In this document: positions 7,837 to 16,452 of the stretch, piece by piece
How positions within the stretch are numbered: position 1 is the first letter of the stretch
How the letters are laid out: each line of letters begins with the position of its first letter
Assembly (NCBI RefSeq): GCF_900142065.1
Contig: NZ_FSRJ01000004.1
Coordinates: forward strand, 496,001 to 560,000
Direction of reading: 5' to 3'
Source: Agromyces cerinus subsp. cerinus
GTDB taxonomy: Bacteria; Actinomycetota; Actinomycetes; Actinomycetales; Microbacteriaceae
Length of the DNA stretch: 64,000 bases
The notes under the pieces: model-generated
Seen by the model: only the letters and a program-made list of their open reading frames with translations
The model's database searches: none
Told to the model about the DNA's origin: nothing
Program-made: the position numbers and the translations under genes

Positions 7837-7872
7837 ACGAAGGGGGCCCGGCACATGCCGGGCCCCCTTCGT
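7837..7872. terminator. Bidirectional hairpin terminator
   Basis: A 17-bp perfect stem (7837-7853 with 7856-7872, core GAAGGGGGCCCGG) lies between the convergent exporter and vWA genes. The T tract is weak, as usual in high-GC actinobacteria. Confidence 0.8.
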
Positions 7873-7883
7873 CGTTCGCTGCC

Positions 7884-7945
7884 GGTCAGCCGCAGTTCGG
7901 GCGGCAGCTGCGCCGGGTCAGCCGCAGTTCGGGCGGCAGCTGCGC
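7884..7945. repeat. 30-bp direct repeat across the end of the vWA gene
   Basis: Bases 7884-7913 and 7916-7945 are identical over 30 bp (period 32). The right copy encodes the last residues of the vWA protein (CRPNCG) and its stop; the left copy lies just beyond the stop. It is a recent tandem duplication of the gene's 3' end. Confidence 0.92.
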
Positions 7946-9654
7946 TGCGAGAGGGCGTCGACGAGCACCGTGCCGAGGTCTTCGGGTTTCGAGGCCGAGT
8001 ACGCGGCGCCCTTCGTCGCCTGGGCGATCTGCTGCATCGCGGCGAGGTCGGTGTCGGGGCCGAATCCGATCATGATGACGGGCACCGGCTTCGTCGGGTC
8101 GTCGATCTTCGCGAGCTCGGCGAGCAGCGTCGCGAGATCGATGCCGTTCTCGTCCTCGTTCTTGCCGTCGGTGAACAGCAGCACCGAGTTGACCTTGTCG
8201 GGGTCGTACGTCTCACGCACGCGCTTCACCGCCGCGAGGGTGGTGTCGTAGAGCCCCGTGGCCCCGCCGAGCCTGGCCGGCAGCGACTGGATGATCCCGG
8301 CGATCTCCTGCGTGTGCGCGACGTCGGCGAGCGGCGCGATCGGCGAGAGGTCCTCGTAGTCGAGTTCGCCGTTGCGGGCGGTGGAGAAGACCCACACGCC
8401 GAGTTCGACCTCGCCCGAGAACTTCTGCATCGCGCCGACGGCGGCCTGCTGGAAGATGTCGATGCGGCGCAGGCCGTTCTCGGCGGGCTCCTCCATCGAG
8501 CCCGACACGTCGATCACGGCGAGCATGCGCGAGCGGAGCGTCAGCACCGACCACGCGCGCAGGATCTCGAGCTGCGTGGCACCGTCGAGCGCCGCCGTCG
8601 CCGCGGGAGCCTCGGCCCCGACCCCGGCGACATCGAGCTTGCCGGTGCCGTCGGGCGCTCGGAAGCCGTTGGCAGCCAGGATCTTGGCGCCCTTTCGGAC
8701 TGCGGCTTCGAAGGCGTCGAGCAGCTCGGCGTGCGTCGAGGCGCCCGTCGTCTCGGACGCGGCATCCGCATCGGTCTCTGCAGCGGCCTCCGAATCGGCG
8801 TCGGCCGCGGCATCCGGCGCCGACAGGAACACCAACGGGTAGTCGAGCGAGACGGTTCCGTCGACGGGGTATGCGGCGACGAGGGCCTCGGCCGGGCCGT
8901 CGAGGTTGTAGGCGGCGACCTGCGCCTCGCTCGTGACGACGACGGCCGGCTCGTGCGAGGCGGTGACGGAGCCGAACGCGGCACTCGTCGAGGCGGGGAT
9001 CGTCTTGCCGAGCTCGATCATGGCGCCGGCGAACTGCCGCGGGTCGTCGGGTGAGGAATGACCGCGGAGCGCGAGCAGTCCCGCGAGACTGGCAGCGGAT
9101 GCCTCGGGGTCGGGCAGGATCGTCGGCAGCGTGCCGCCGAGCACACGGGCCCAGCTCACCGGTTCGGCCGCCAGTTCGGTCGCCTTGGTGGTGGCGCCGG
9201 CGAACACGACCGGCGACGAGGCGATGGACTCGCGAACGTCGATCTCGGGCGGCGACTGGCCGAGCGAGGACGCGGTCGCGTTCATGCGGTCGACCCACAC
9301 GCTCGCCTCGGGGATCCAGGCGTCGGCCTCGGCACCGCCGGAGGCGACCACCGCAGCGGTGTCGGCCGAGTCCTGTGCGGTGATCTCGGTCGACACGCAG
9401 AGCTCGGACTTCGCATCGAACTTCTCGGCGATGTCGGTGAGGGCGGGCGCGATCGACGTGTCGGCGACGATCGCGAGGTGCTCGGTCTCGGCGCAACCGG
9501 AGTCGGCCGACGCGAACAGGGGGTTCAGGTAGCCGCCGACCCAGACGAAGACGCCTGATGACACGACTCCGACGACGACGACTGCACCGATGATGGACAG
9601 GATGAGCTTGCGGCCCGGCTTCTTCGCCGTTGCCGCTTCACTGTGACGTCCCAC
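7918..9654 (-). CDS. Membrane-anchored solute-binding plus vWA domain protein
   Basis: About 578 aa: a basic N-terminus, one transmembrane segment (about 16-40), an extracytoplasmic periplasmic-binding-protein-like region (about 55-280), an Ala/Asp-rich linker, then a von Willebrand A domain (about 375-570) with the MIDAS motif DVSGSM and a later TDGKNED loop. This architecture is common in actinobacteria; the ligand is unknown. I choose GTG 9654 over GTG 9660 because a GGAG sits five bases before it, whereas that GGAG abuts GTG 9660. The C-terminus SCRPNCG has two cysteines. It is convergent with the exporter gene. Confidence 0.85.
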   Translation of the reverse strand: MGRHSEAATAKKPGRKLILSIIGAVVVVGVVSSGVFVWVGGYLNPLFASADSGCAETEHLAIVADTSIAPALTDIAEKFDAKSELCVSTEITAQDSADTAAVVASGGAEADAWIPEASVWVDRMNATASSLGQSPPEIDVRESIASSPVVFAGATTKATELAAEPVSWARVLGGTLPTILPDPEASAASLAGLLALRGHSSPDDPRQFAGAMIELGKTIPASTSAAFGSVTASHEPAVVVTSEAQVAAYNLDGPAEALVAAYPVDGTVSLDYPLVFLSAPDAAADADSEAAAETDADAASETTGASTHAELLDAFEAAVRKGAKILAANGFRAPDGTGKLDVAGVGAEAPAATAALDGATQLEILRAWSVLTLRSRMLAVIDVSGSMEEPAENGLRRIDIFQQAAVGAMQKFSGEVELGVWVFSTARNGELDYEDLSPIAPLADVAHTQEIAGIIQSLPARLGGATGLYDTTLAAVKRVRETYDPDKVNSVLLFTDGKNEDENGIDLATLLAELAKIDDPTKPVPVIMIGFGPDTDLAAMQQIAQATKGAAYSASKPEDLGTVLVDALSQRSCRPNCG

Positions 9655-9920
9655 GGACACTCCAAGCCGACGAGTGGGGGCCTCGTCGAATCCTCAGTTC
9701 GGGTTCCCCAGATGGGGAGGGATTTGGTTCAGTGTAAGCGACGAGGTGCAAGACGCGAACTTCACTCGAATTCCGCCCGGAGTTCCGGGGAAGGCACCGG
9801 CTGGAGACCCGGCATCGGTCCGCGCCGATCCCTTGGCCGGGCGGGCCTGCGGTGGGAGCATTGAATGGAGCCGAACGGTCGCGATCGACGGGCCGGCGAT
9901 CGGCTCGATGGGCGCGCGAC

Positions 9921-10571
9921 ATGGAGCACTTCACGAATCGGGCCGACGCCGGGCGGCGGCTCGCTGCGGCGCTCGAGGGCGTCGACCTGGGCGAGCCCGT
10001 GGTGCTCGGCCTCCCGCGCGGCGGGGTGCCCGTCGCCGCACCGGTCGCGATGGCACTCGGCGCGCCGCTCGACGTGCTCGTGGTGCGCAAGCTCGGGGTT
10101 CCCGGGCAGCCCGAAGTCGCGATGGGCGCGATCGGCGAGCAGGGGGCCCGGGTGCTGAACGACGACATCGTCGACTCGGCGTTCGTCTCGCCCGGGGAGC
10201 TCCGCGACATCGAGCGCGTCGAGCGGGCCGAGCTCGAGGCGCGGGTCGCGCGCTTCCGCGGCGGTGCGCCGCCGGTGCCGCTCGAAGGGCGCACCGCGGT
10301 GATCGTCGACGACGGTGTCGCGACGGGTGCCACCGCTCGCGTCGCGGCGGTCGTCGCGAAGGCTCGCGGGGCCGCACGAGTGGTGCTCGCGATTCCCGTC
10401 GGCGCGTCCGACTCGCTCGGCTCGCTCGCGGCCGACCCCGCCGTCGACGAGATCGTCTGCCTGTCGGTGCCGCGTGGCTTCATGGCGGTCGGCATGCACT
10501 ACCTCGACTTCGCGCAGACGACCGACGCTCAGGTCGCGGAGCTGCTCGCGGCGGCGCGAGCGGGGGGCTGA
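9921..10571 (+). CDS. Phosphoribosyltransferase-domain protein
   Basis: A 216-aa type I phosphoribosyltransferase fold protein. The PRPP loop is visible as AVIVDDGVATGATARVA (about residues 120-136), preceded by GLPRGGVPVAAPVA and the strand VLVVRKLGVPGQPE. These match the PRTase-domain proteins often found in stress regulons of actinobacteria and not a specific purine or pyrimidine enzyme. ATG 9921 is chosen because homology-like sequence begins there (MEHFTNRADAGRRLA); an upstream in-frame ATG at 9852 adds a low-complexity Arg/Ser stretch. Substrate unknown. Confidence 0.8.
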   Translation: MEHFTNRADAGRRLAAALEGVDLGEPVVLGLPRGGVPVAAPVAMALGAPLDVLVVRKLGVPGQPEVAMGAIGEQGARVLNDDIVDSAFVSPGELRDIERVERAELEARVARFRGGAPPVPLEGRTAVIVDDGVATGATARVAAVVAKARGAARVVLAIPVGASDSLGSLAADPAVDEIVCLSVPRGFMAVGMHYLDFAQTTDAQVAELLAAARAGG

Positions 10572-10572
10572 G

Positions 10573-10600
10573 CTGCGGGTCGATCTCGATCGACCTGCGG
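10573..10600. terminator. Hairpin between convergent genes
   Basis: CTGCGGGTCGAT (10573-10584) pairs with ATCGACCTGCGG (10589-10600) over 12 positions including two G-U pairs, with a CTCG loop. It begins one base after the phosphoribosyltransferase stop and faces the end of the methyltransferase gene. Confidence 0.55.
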
Positions 10601-10618
10601 CGGAGACCGCGAGCCGAC

Positions 10619-11419
10619 CTAGGAGCGATCGGCGCCGCGCACCCCGACGACGACGGTCGCATCGGCCTCGTCGTCGTGCAGGATCCGGGCGTCGAGCCCG
10701 CTCGCTTCGAAGAACGCCGCGGCGATGGACGCCTGGCGCTCGCTCGTCTCGATCAACAGCGCTCCGCCGGGCGCGAGCCACGATCGAGCGGATGCCGCGA
10801 CGCGGCGATGCACGTCGAGCCCGTCTCCCCCGCCGTCGAGTGCCATGCGGGCTTCGTGGTCGCGCGCCTCGGGCGGCATCATGGCGATCGCGTCACTCGG
10901 CACGTAGGGGGCGTTGACGGCGAGCACGTCGATACGCCCCCGCAGATCTGCGGGCAGCGCGTCGTAGAGGTCTCCCTCGCAGACGAGACCGCCGATCGGT
11001 TCGAGGTTCAGGCGCGCCGCCTGCACGGCGACGGGATCCAGGTCGGCGGCGACGAGGTGCAACGGCCCCGCGGCATCCGCGATCGCCGCACCGATGGCAC
11101 CGGCGCCGCAGCAGAGGTCGACGACGACCGCAGGGTGTGCTCCACCCGCGCGCTTCGCGAGGCGCGCCGCCTCGGCGGCGAGGAACTCGGTGCGGCGTCG
11201 CGGCACGAAGACACCGGGCAGCACCCGGATGCGCAGGCCCGCGAACTCGGCCCAGCCGAGCACCTGCTCGAGAGGTTCCCCGGCGACCCGGCGCTCGACG
11301 AGCGCCTCGAGGTCGTCGACGTCGGCGCCCGTCTCGAGCAGCAGGGCCGCCTCGTCTTCGGCGAACACGCATCCGGCAGCCCGCAGGCGGGTCACGATCT
11401 CAGTCTCTGTCGTCATCAT
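10619..11419 (-). CDS. Putative protein N5-glutamine methyltransferase (HemK/PrmC-like)
   Basis: 266 aa. The N-terminal helical part (about 1-75) resembles PrmC release-factor-binding domains and the remainder is a Rossmann SAM fold: VVDLCCGAGAIGAAIA, then AADLDPVAV, then NAPYVPSDAIAMMP. The catalytic NPPY motif of PrmC appears as NAPY, as in the actinobacterial subgroup annotated as putative N5-glutamine methyltransferases, so it may modify a protein other than RF1/RF2. Start ATG 11419 or 11416. It is divergent from the tryptophan leader, whose ATG is 53 bases away. Confidence 0.78.
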   Translation of the reverse strand: MMTTETEIVTRLRAAGCVFAEDEAALLLETGADVDDLEALVERRVAGEPLEQVLGWAEFAGLRIRVLPGVFVPRRRTEFLAAEAARLAKRAGGAHPAVVVDLCCGAGAIGAAIADAAGPLHLVAADLDPVAVQAARLNLEPIGGLVCEGDLYDALPADLRGRIDVLAVNAPYVPSDAIAMMPPEARDHEARMALDGGGDGLDVHRRVAASARSWLAPGGALLIETSERQASIAAAFFEASGLDARILHDDEADATVVVGVRGADRS

Positions 11420-11471
11420 TCGAAGCGTATCGGCGCTGCTGTCGAGAGGCACCGATGCTAGAGTCCTCGAC

Positions 11472-11510
11472 ATGACCTCGTCGAACCAGAACTGGTGGCC
11501 CGCCTCCTAG
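11472..11510 (+). CDS. trpL: Tryptophan leader peptide
   Basis: The 12-codon ORF encodes MTSSNQNWWPAS with two consecutive Trp codons at 11493-11498 and ends in TAG. Actinobacterial trp leaders typically carry the same Gln-Asn-Trp-Trp core. Ribosome stalling on the tandem Trp codons under Trp limitation would free the downstream antiterminator. The strand, spacing and following hairpins fit ribosome-mediated attenuation of the downstream chorismate-using enzyme. Confidence 0.9.
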   Translation: MTSSNQNWWPAS

Positions 11511-11559
11511 GCGGCCATTCGTTTCGACGTACTGACGACCGCCCGAGGGCGGTCGTTTT
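11497..11559 (+). promoter_or_regulatory. Tryptophan attenuator (1:2, 2:3 and 3:4 pairings)
   Basis: Segment 1, CCGCC (11500-11504), overlaps the end of the leader ORF and can pair with segment 2, GGCGG (11510-11514). Segment 2 can instead pair with CCGCC in segment 3 (11539-11543). Segments 3 and 4 form the terminator: ACGACCGCCC (11535-11544) with GGGCGGTCGT (11547-11556), followed by TTT. The competing pairings are those of a classical trp attenuator. Confidence 0.85.
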
Positions 11560-11604
11560 CGCGTATGCGGAGGGCGGCGCCCGAGGGCCCGACCGGAGAA
11601 CCCC

Positions 11605-13518
11605 ATGACGCGACTCCTCGCCGCCCTGCTCGCCACCGCCGTCCCCGCGCCCTTCGCCGTCGTGCGCCGGGAGCACGAGCCGACGCTCGACGTGCTCGTC
11701 GGCGACGTCGTCGACGTCGAACTCCTCGCCGACATCCCCCTCGACGGCGCCGAAGTGCTCGCACTCGTGCCGTTCCGCCAGGTGCGCGAGCGCGGCTTCA
11801 TCGCCCACGACGACGGCGCTCCGCTGCGCTGCCTCATCGTGCGCGATCGTGAGACGATCGACCTCGACGAGGCGATCGGCCTCCTGCCGGAGCATCCGAT
11901 CGCCGTCGACGACCTCGCCGTCGACGTGAGCGATGCCGAGTACGCCGCACGCGTGCGCCGCGTGATCGACGAGGAGATCGGGCGGGGCGAAGGTGCGAAC
12001 TTCGTGATCCGCCGCGAGTTCACTGGGCGCATCGAGGCATCCGCCGCGCACGCCGTGCTCGGCTGGCTGCGCGCGCTGCTCGAGCACGAGGTCGGCGCGT
12101 ACTGGACGTTCGCGGTGCACACGCCCGGCCTCTCGGTCGTCGGCGCGACGCCCGAGCGGCACGTGTCGTCGATCGACGGGCTGGTGTCGATGAATCCGAT
12201 CAGCGGCACGTTCCGTCACCTCGCCGGGCCGCCCGCAGATGACGAGCTGGTCGCGTTCCTCGATGACGTGAAGGAGCGCGAAGAACTCGTGATGGTCGTC
12301 GACGAGGAGCTCAAGATGATGAGCGCGGTCTGCCCCGACGGCGGGCGCATCCGAGGGCCGTTCCTGAAGCGGATGTCGCGGCTCACGCACACCGAGTACC
12401 TGCTCGAGGGGCGCAGCGACCGCGACCCCCGCGACGTGCTGCGGCTCACGATGTTCGCGCCGACCGTGACCGGCTCGCCGATGGGCAACGCCTGCACGGT
12501 GATCGCGCGCCACGAGTCGACCGCTCGCGGCTACTACGCCGGCGTGCTGGCGCGCTTCACGCCGACCGCCGACGGCTACGACCTCGACGCGCCGATCCTC
12601 ATCCGCACGGCGTACGTCGACGCCGTCGGCGGGGTGCGCGTGCCGGTGGGGGCGACGCTCGTACGGCATTCGAACCCCGACGGCGAGGTGGCGGAGACGC
12701 ATGCGAAGGCCGCGGGGGTGCTGACCGCGCTCGGAGCGATCCCCGGCGCGGGCACGGCGGCGGTCGCCCCGCCCTCCCCGGGCAGCAACGGCAGCGATCG
12801 CGATCGCGAGAACGATCGCATCGCCACCCTCCTCGATTCGCGCAACGACCACCTCGCACCGTTCTGGAGCACCCCGCAGGCCGCACACCGTTCCCGAGGG
12901 GCGTCCGCGCTCGTCATCGACGCGGGCGACGACTTCACGACGATGCTCGCCCACCAGTTGCGGCACCTCGGCGTCGACGCCCGGGTCGTGCCGTGGAACG
13001 ACGCGGCGCCCGAGGCATCCGCTGACCTGGTCGTGTTCGGCCCCGGGCCCGGCGACCCGCGCGACGAGGCCGACGCTCGCGTCGCCCGCCTGCGCGAGCT
13101 CATGACCCGGCGCCTCGCGAGCGGTGCGCCGATGCTCGCCGTGTGCCTCAGCCATCAGGTGCTGGCGATGCTCGCCGGGCTGCCGATCGCGCCGCTGCCG
13201 GCGCCGCGACAGGGCGTGCAGCTCGACGTCGACCTCTTCGGGGAGCCGGCGGCGATCGGCTTCTACAACACCTTCGGCGCGATGGCCGCCGACCGCTCGA
13301 TCACGCCGCACCTCGACCTCGAGGTGGCAGCGGATGCCGCGACGGGCGTGGTGCACGCCCTTCGCGGGCCGCGCGTGGCGTCGGTGCAGGGCCACCTCGA
13401 GTCGGTGCTCTCACCCGACGGGCTCCGAGTGCTCGAGCGCATCGTCGACGGCCTGCTGGAACCAGGACCGGCCGAACTTCCGGCCGTCGAGCGCGGCGGG
13501 ACGCCTTCGGGGGCGTGA
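11605..13518 (+). CDS. Anthranilate/ADIC synthase family fusion (TrpEG/PhzE-like)
   Basis: A 637-aa fusion: chorismate-binding domain (about 1-390) then class I glutamine amidotransferase (about 425-615). Synthase motifs: GATPERHVS, MNPISGTFRH, VVDEELKMM, HTEYLLEGR, APTVTGSP. Amidotransferase motifs: FGPGPGDP, the nucleophile loop AVCLSHQ and the His-Glu pair in QGHLESV. Wording and order match PhzE (2-amino-2-desoxyisochorismate synthase) as well as streptomycete TrpEG. The N-terminal LLES Trp-binding motif of feedback-inhibited TrpE is not visible. The Trp attenuator argues for a role in tryptophan supply; no other phenazine genes are nearby. Confidence 0.85.
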   Translation: MTRLLAALLATAVPAPFAVVRREHEPTLDVLVGDVVDVELLADIPLDGAEVLALVPFRQVRERGFIAHDDGAPLRCLIVRDRETIDLDEAIGLLPEHPIAVDDLAVDVSDAEYAARVRRVIDEEIGRGEGANFVIRREFTGRIEASAAHAVLGWLRALLEHEVGAYWTFAVHTPGLSVVGATPERHVSSIDGLVSMNPISGTFRHLAGPPADDELVAFLDDVKEREELVMVVDEELKMMSAVCPDGGRIRGPFLKRMSRLTHTEYLLEGRSDRDPRDVLRLTMFAPTVTGSPMGNACTVIARHESTARGYYAGVLARFTPTADGYDLDAPILIRTAYVDAVGGVRVPVGATLVRHSNPDGEVAETHAKAAGVLTALGAIPGAGTAAVAPPSPGSNGSDRDRENDRIATLLDSRNDHLAPFWSTPQAAHRSRGASALVIDAGDDFTTMLAHQLRHLGVDARVVPWNDAAPEASADLVVFGPGPGDPRDEADARVARLRELMTRRLASGAPMLAVCLSHQVLAMLAGLPIAPLPAPRQGVQLDVDLFGEPAAIGFYNTFGAMAADRSITPHLDLEVAADAATGVVHALRGPRVASVQGHLESVLSPDGLRVLERIVDGLLEPGPAELPAVERGGTPSGA

Positions 13519-13610
13519 TCATCTCGCACGACGCCCGATTCCGCAAGGCGTTGCCGATGCGACCCCAGCGCGGTTGGCTGGTGCGACCCGACCGGAGGAG
13601 GCGGATCACC

Positions 13611-14048
13611 ATGGACACGAGCACCATCGTCTGGATCATCATCGGCATCGTCGTCGTCATCGCGATCGTCGTCGTCATCATCGTCATGGCGACAGGAAGG
13701 CAGCGACGGGAGGCCCGCATCGAGGCCGATCGGCGGCGAGCCGCCGACCTCAGGCAGAGCGCAGCCGAGACGGAGGCCGCAGCGCGTCAGCGCGAAGCGG
13801 ATGCCGCCCGGGCAGAGGCGGACGCGAAGCAGGCCCAAGCAGCCGCCGCCCAGGCCCGGCTCGATTCCGATCGCCTCGCCCGTGAGAGCACCGACCACAG
13901 CTCCGACGCGGCCGAACTGCGCTCCGAAGCCGACGACCGGCTGCGGAAGGCCGACACGCTCGATCCCGACACCGACACCGACACCACGGCCGGGGCGGAC
14001 GTCGAGACCGGCGGCACCGGCCGACATGGGGCGACCCCGACGACCTGA
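13611..14048 (+). CDS. Small membrane-anchored coiled-coil protein
   Basis: 145 aa: one very hydrophobic N-terminal helix (residues 6-29, mostly Ile and Val) followed by a charged Ala/Arg/Glu/Gln-rich coiled coil (about 32-115) with abundant RRAAD and EADAKQAQ heptads, then a Thr/Asp-rich tail (TDTDT). ATG 13611 has a strong GGAGGAGG 8-16 bases upstream. No family is recognised. It may be an envelope-tethered scaffold; it lies alone between the PhzE-like gene and a convergent acetyltransferase. Confidence 0.75.
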   Translation: MDTSTIVWIIIGIVVVIAIVVVIIVMATGRQRREARIEADRRRAADLRQSAAETEAAARQREADAARAEADAKQAQAAAAQARLDSDRLARESTDHSSDAAELRSEADDRLRKADTLDPDTDTDTTAGADVETGGTGRHGATPTT

Positions 14049-14062
14049 CGCGGGCCGGACGT

Positions 14063-14713
14063 CTAGCCCAGTGCGATGACCGCGTCGAGGGTCTCGTCGT
14101 CGAGCACGCGGTCGGCGAAGATCACCCGTTCGAGATGCGTCGTGCCCCCGGGCGTCGACGGGTGGTCGTCTTCGGTGCCGCCGAGGCGCGCTGAACGACC
14201 GTGCCACTGCAACTCGAGGCCGATGCGTTCGAGCACGCGGATCGAACCGGCGTTGTTGCCGAGCACCCGGGCCGTGACCGGGGTGTCGGGCCGAGTCGCC
14301 TGCGCGGTGGCGAGCGCGATGGCCGCGGCCTCGGTCGCGAATCCATGGCCCCAGGCTTGAGGTGCGAAGCGGTAGCCGAGGTTCCACGCCTCGAAGTCGA
14401 GCATCTTGGCCCCGGCCGACCCGAGGAAGACGCCCGCAGGCAGTTCGCCGAGCGGCTCGCGGAGCAGCACGGCGCAGTGCGCGAAGCCGTAGACCCGACG
14501 GCTGTCGATCGAGGCCCGAATCGCCCGCTCCGACTCGTCACGGCTCGTGTGACGGCCGCTCGGCAGGTGCTCCCAGGTGCGGGCATCGCCGTACACGGCG
14601 TGGTACGCGTCGACATCGTCGAGGGAGAGCGGGCGCAGCAGCAATCGTTCGGTCTGCAGGGTCTGCACCATCGTCGGCTGAGCCGTCTGCAGCGTCTGGG
14701 TCTCGTCCATCAT
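14063..14713 (-). CDS. GNAT-family N-acetyltransferase (RimJ/RimL-like)
   Basis: About 216 aa. It opens its fold with TERLLLRPLSLDDVDAYHAV, the usual start of RimJ/RimL-type acetyltransferases, and shows the acetyl-CoA strand-loop-helix YRFAPQAWGHGFATEAAAI and the later NNAGSIRVLERIGL, where the conserved Asn-x-x-S packs the cofactor. The start is ATG 14713 (or 14710). An upstream extension to 14776 is in frame but overlaps the ABC-F stop region and lacks family resemblance. The acceptor (peptide N-terminus or small amine) cannot be told. Confidence 0.85.
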   Translation of the reverse strand: MMDETQTLQTAQPTMVQTLQTERLLLRPLSLDDVDAYHAVYGDARTWEHLPSGRHTSRDESERAIRASIDSRRVYGFAHCAVLLREPLGELPAGVFLGSAGAKMLDFEAWNLGYRFAPQAWGHGFATEAAAIALATAQATRPDTPVTARVLGNNAGSIRVLERIGLELQWHGRSARLGGTEDDHPSTPGGTTHLERVIFADRVLDDETLDAVIALG

Positions 14714-14744
14714 CGTTCCCGAGTCTCGCAGCGGCGTCCGACAT

Positions 14745-16421
14745 TCAACGGTCGGCGACCTGCCCTGCCTCCACATGCCAGCGGCGGTCGAGGCGCACGT
14801 GCTCGAGCATGCGGCGGTCGTGCGTGACGAGCAGCAGCGTGCCCTCGTAGGAGTCGAGCGCCTCCTCGAGCTGCTCGATCGCGGCGAGGTCGAGGTGGTT
14901 CGTCGGTTCGTCGAGCACGAGCACGTTGACGCCGCGCGCCTGCAGCAGCGCGAGCCCGGCGCGGGTGCGCTCGCCCGGCGAGAGGGCGTCGACCGGGCGC
15001 AGCACGTGGTCGGCCTTCAGCCCGAACTTCGCGAGCAGGGTGCGCACCTCGCCCGCCGAGTACTCGGGAACGAGTGCCTCGAACGCGTCGGCGAGCGGCG
15101 CCTCCCCGGTCAGCTGGGTGCGGGCCTGGTCGATCTCCCCGATGGCGACGGATGTCCCGAGGCTCGCCGTGCCCGCGTCGGCCGCACGCCGACCGAGCAG
15201 CAGTGCGAGCAGGGTCGACTTGCCGGCGCCGTTCGGGCCGGTGATGCCGATGCGCTCGCCCGCGTCGACCTGCAGCGAGACCGGGCCGAGCGTGAATTCG
15301 CCCTGCCGCACCACGGCCTCGTTGAGCGTCGAGACGACCGAACTCGAGCGCGGCGCCTGGCCGATCGTGAACTCGAGCTGCCACTCCTTGCGCGGCTCCT
15401 CGACCTCGTCGAGCCGCGCGATGCGGCTCTCCATCTGGCGCACCTTCTGCGCCTGCTTCTCGCTCGACTCGGTCGCGGCCTTGCGCCGGATCTTGTCGTT
15501 GTCGGGCGACTTCTTCATCGCGTTGCGCACACCCTGGCTCGACCACTCGCGCTGGGTTCGTGCCCGTGAGACGAGGTCGGCCTTCTTCGCCGCGAACTCC
15601 TCGTAGTCGTCGCGCTGCTGGCGTCGGGCGGTCGCGCGCTCTTCGAGGTAGGCGTCGTAGCCGCCGCCGTAGATGCGGTTCGAGTGCTGGGCGAGGTCGA
15701 GCTCGAGTACACGGGTGACCGAGCGGGCGAGGAACTCGCGGTCGTGGCTGACGAGCACGACGCCGCCGCGGATGCCGCGGACGAAGGCCTCGAGCCGCTC
15801 GAGCCCGTCGAGGTCGAGGTCGTTCGTGGGCTCGTCGAGCAGCACGAGGTCGAAGCGGGAGCAGAGCAGCGCCGCGAGCCCGACCCGGGCGGCCTGACCG
15901 CCCGAGAGCGAGGTCATCAGCGAGTCGGCCGACAGATGGGCATCGGTGCCCCCGAGACTGAGCCCGAGCTCGGCCAGCACGGCGGGCAGCCGCTCGTCGA
16001 GGTCGGCGGCGCCGGAGGCGAGCCAGCGCTCGAGGGCCACGGAGTACTCGTCGGCGGGGTCGGGCGCGCCGGGCGCCGGGGCATCCGTCGACCCCAGTGC
16101 CAGTGCTGCGGCATCGAGACGAGCGGATGCCTCGGCCGCACCCGTGCGCCGCGCGACGTAGGCCGCGATGGTCTCGCCCTCGACGCGCTCGTGCTCCTGC
16201 GGCAGCCACCCGACGAAGGCGTCGGCCGGCGAGAGGTGCACGGTGCCGGCCTGCGGTTCGAGCTCGCCCGCGAGGATGCGGAGCAGGGTCGACTTGCCCG
16301 CGCCGTTGACGCCGACGATGCCCACGACATCGCCGGGGGCGACCGTGAGGTCGAGGCCGTCGAAGAGTGTGCGGTGGGCGTAGCCTCCGGCGAGGCCCTG
16401 GGCCACGAGTGTTGCAGTCAC
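14745..16421 (-). CDS. ABC-F family ATPase (ribosome-associated or resistance type)
   Basis: 558 aa with two ATP-binding cassettes and no membrane segments. NBD1: Walker [10 protein letters not shown], signature [10 protein letters not shown], Walker [16 protein letters not shown]2: GPNGAGKST, signature [23 protein letters not shown]. The interdomain linker (about 250-330) is rich in Arg/Lys/Gln, as in the P-site tRNA interaction motif of ABC-F proteins. Family members clear stalled ribosomes, and some protect against ribosome-targeting antibiotics. No leader peptide that would mark it as an inducible resistance gene is evident. It starts with ATG at 16421. Confidence 0.92.
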   Translation of the reverse strand: MTATLVAQGLAGGYAHRTLFDGLDLTVAPGDVVGIVGVNGAGKSTLLRILAGELEPQAGTVHLSPADAFVGWLPQEHERVEGETIAAYVARRTGAAEASARLDAAALALGSTDAPAPGAPDPADEYSVALERWLASGAADLDERLPAVLAELGLSLGGTDAHLSADSLMTSLSGGQAARVGLAALLCSRFDLVLLDEPTNDLDLDGLERLEAFVRGIRGGVVLVSHDREFLARSVTRVLELDLAQHSNRIYGGGYDAYLEERATARRQQRDDYEEFAAKKADLVSRARTQREWSSQGVRNAMKKSPDNDKIRRKAATESSEKQAQKVRQMESRIARLDEVEEPRKEWQLEFTIGQAPRSSSVVSTLNEAVVRQGEFTLGPVSLQVDAGERIGITGPNGAGKSTLLALLLGRRAADAGTASLGTSVAIGEIDQARTQLTGEAPLADAFEALVPEYSAGEVRTLLAKFGLKADHVLRPVDALSPGERTRAGLALLQARGVNVLVLDEPTNHLDLAAIEQLEEALDSYEGTLLLVTHDRRMLEHVRLDRRWHVEAGQVADR

Positions 16422-16452
16422 CGGTCAACCCTAGTCAGCGTGCGCTGTGAGT

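Noticed and set aside
11605..13518. Phenazine biosynthesis cluster
   Set aside because: Only a PhzE-like gene is present; there is no PhzB, D, F or G nearby, and the Trp attenuator points to tryptophan supply.
14745..16421. ABC importer or exporter
   Set aside because: Two NBDs on one chain, no membrane domain and an ABC-F linker.
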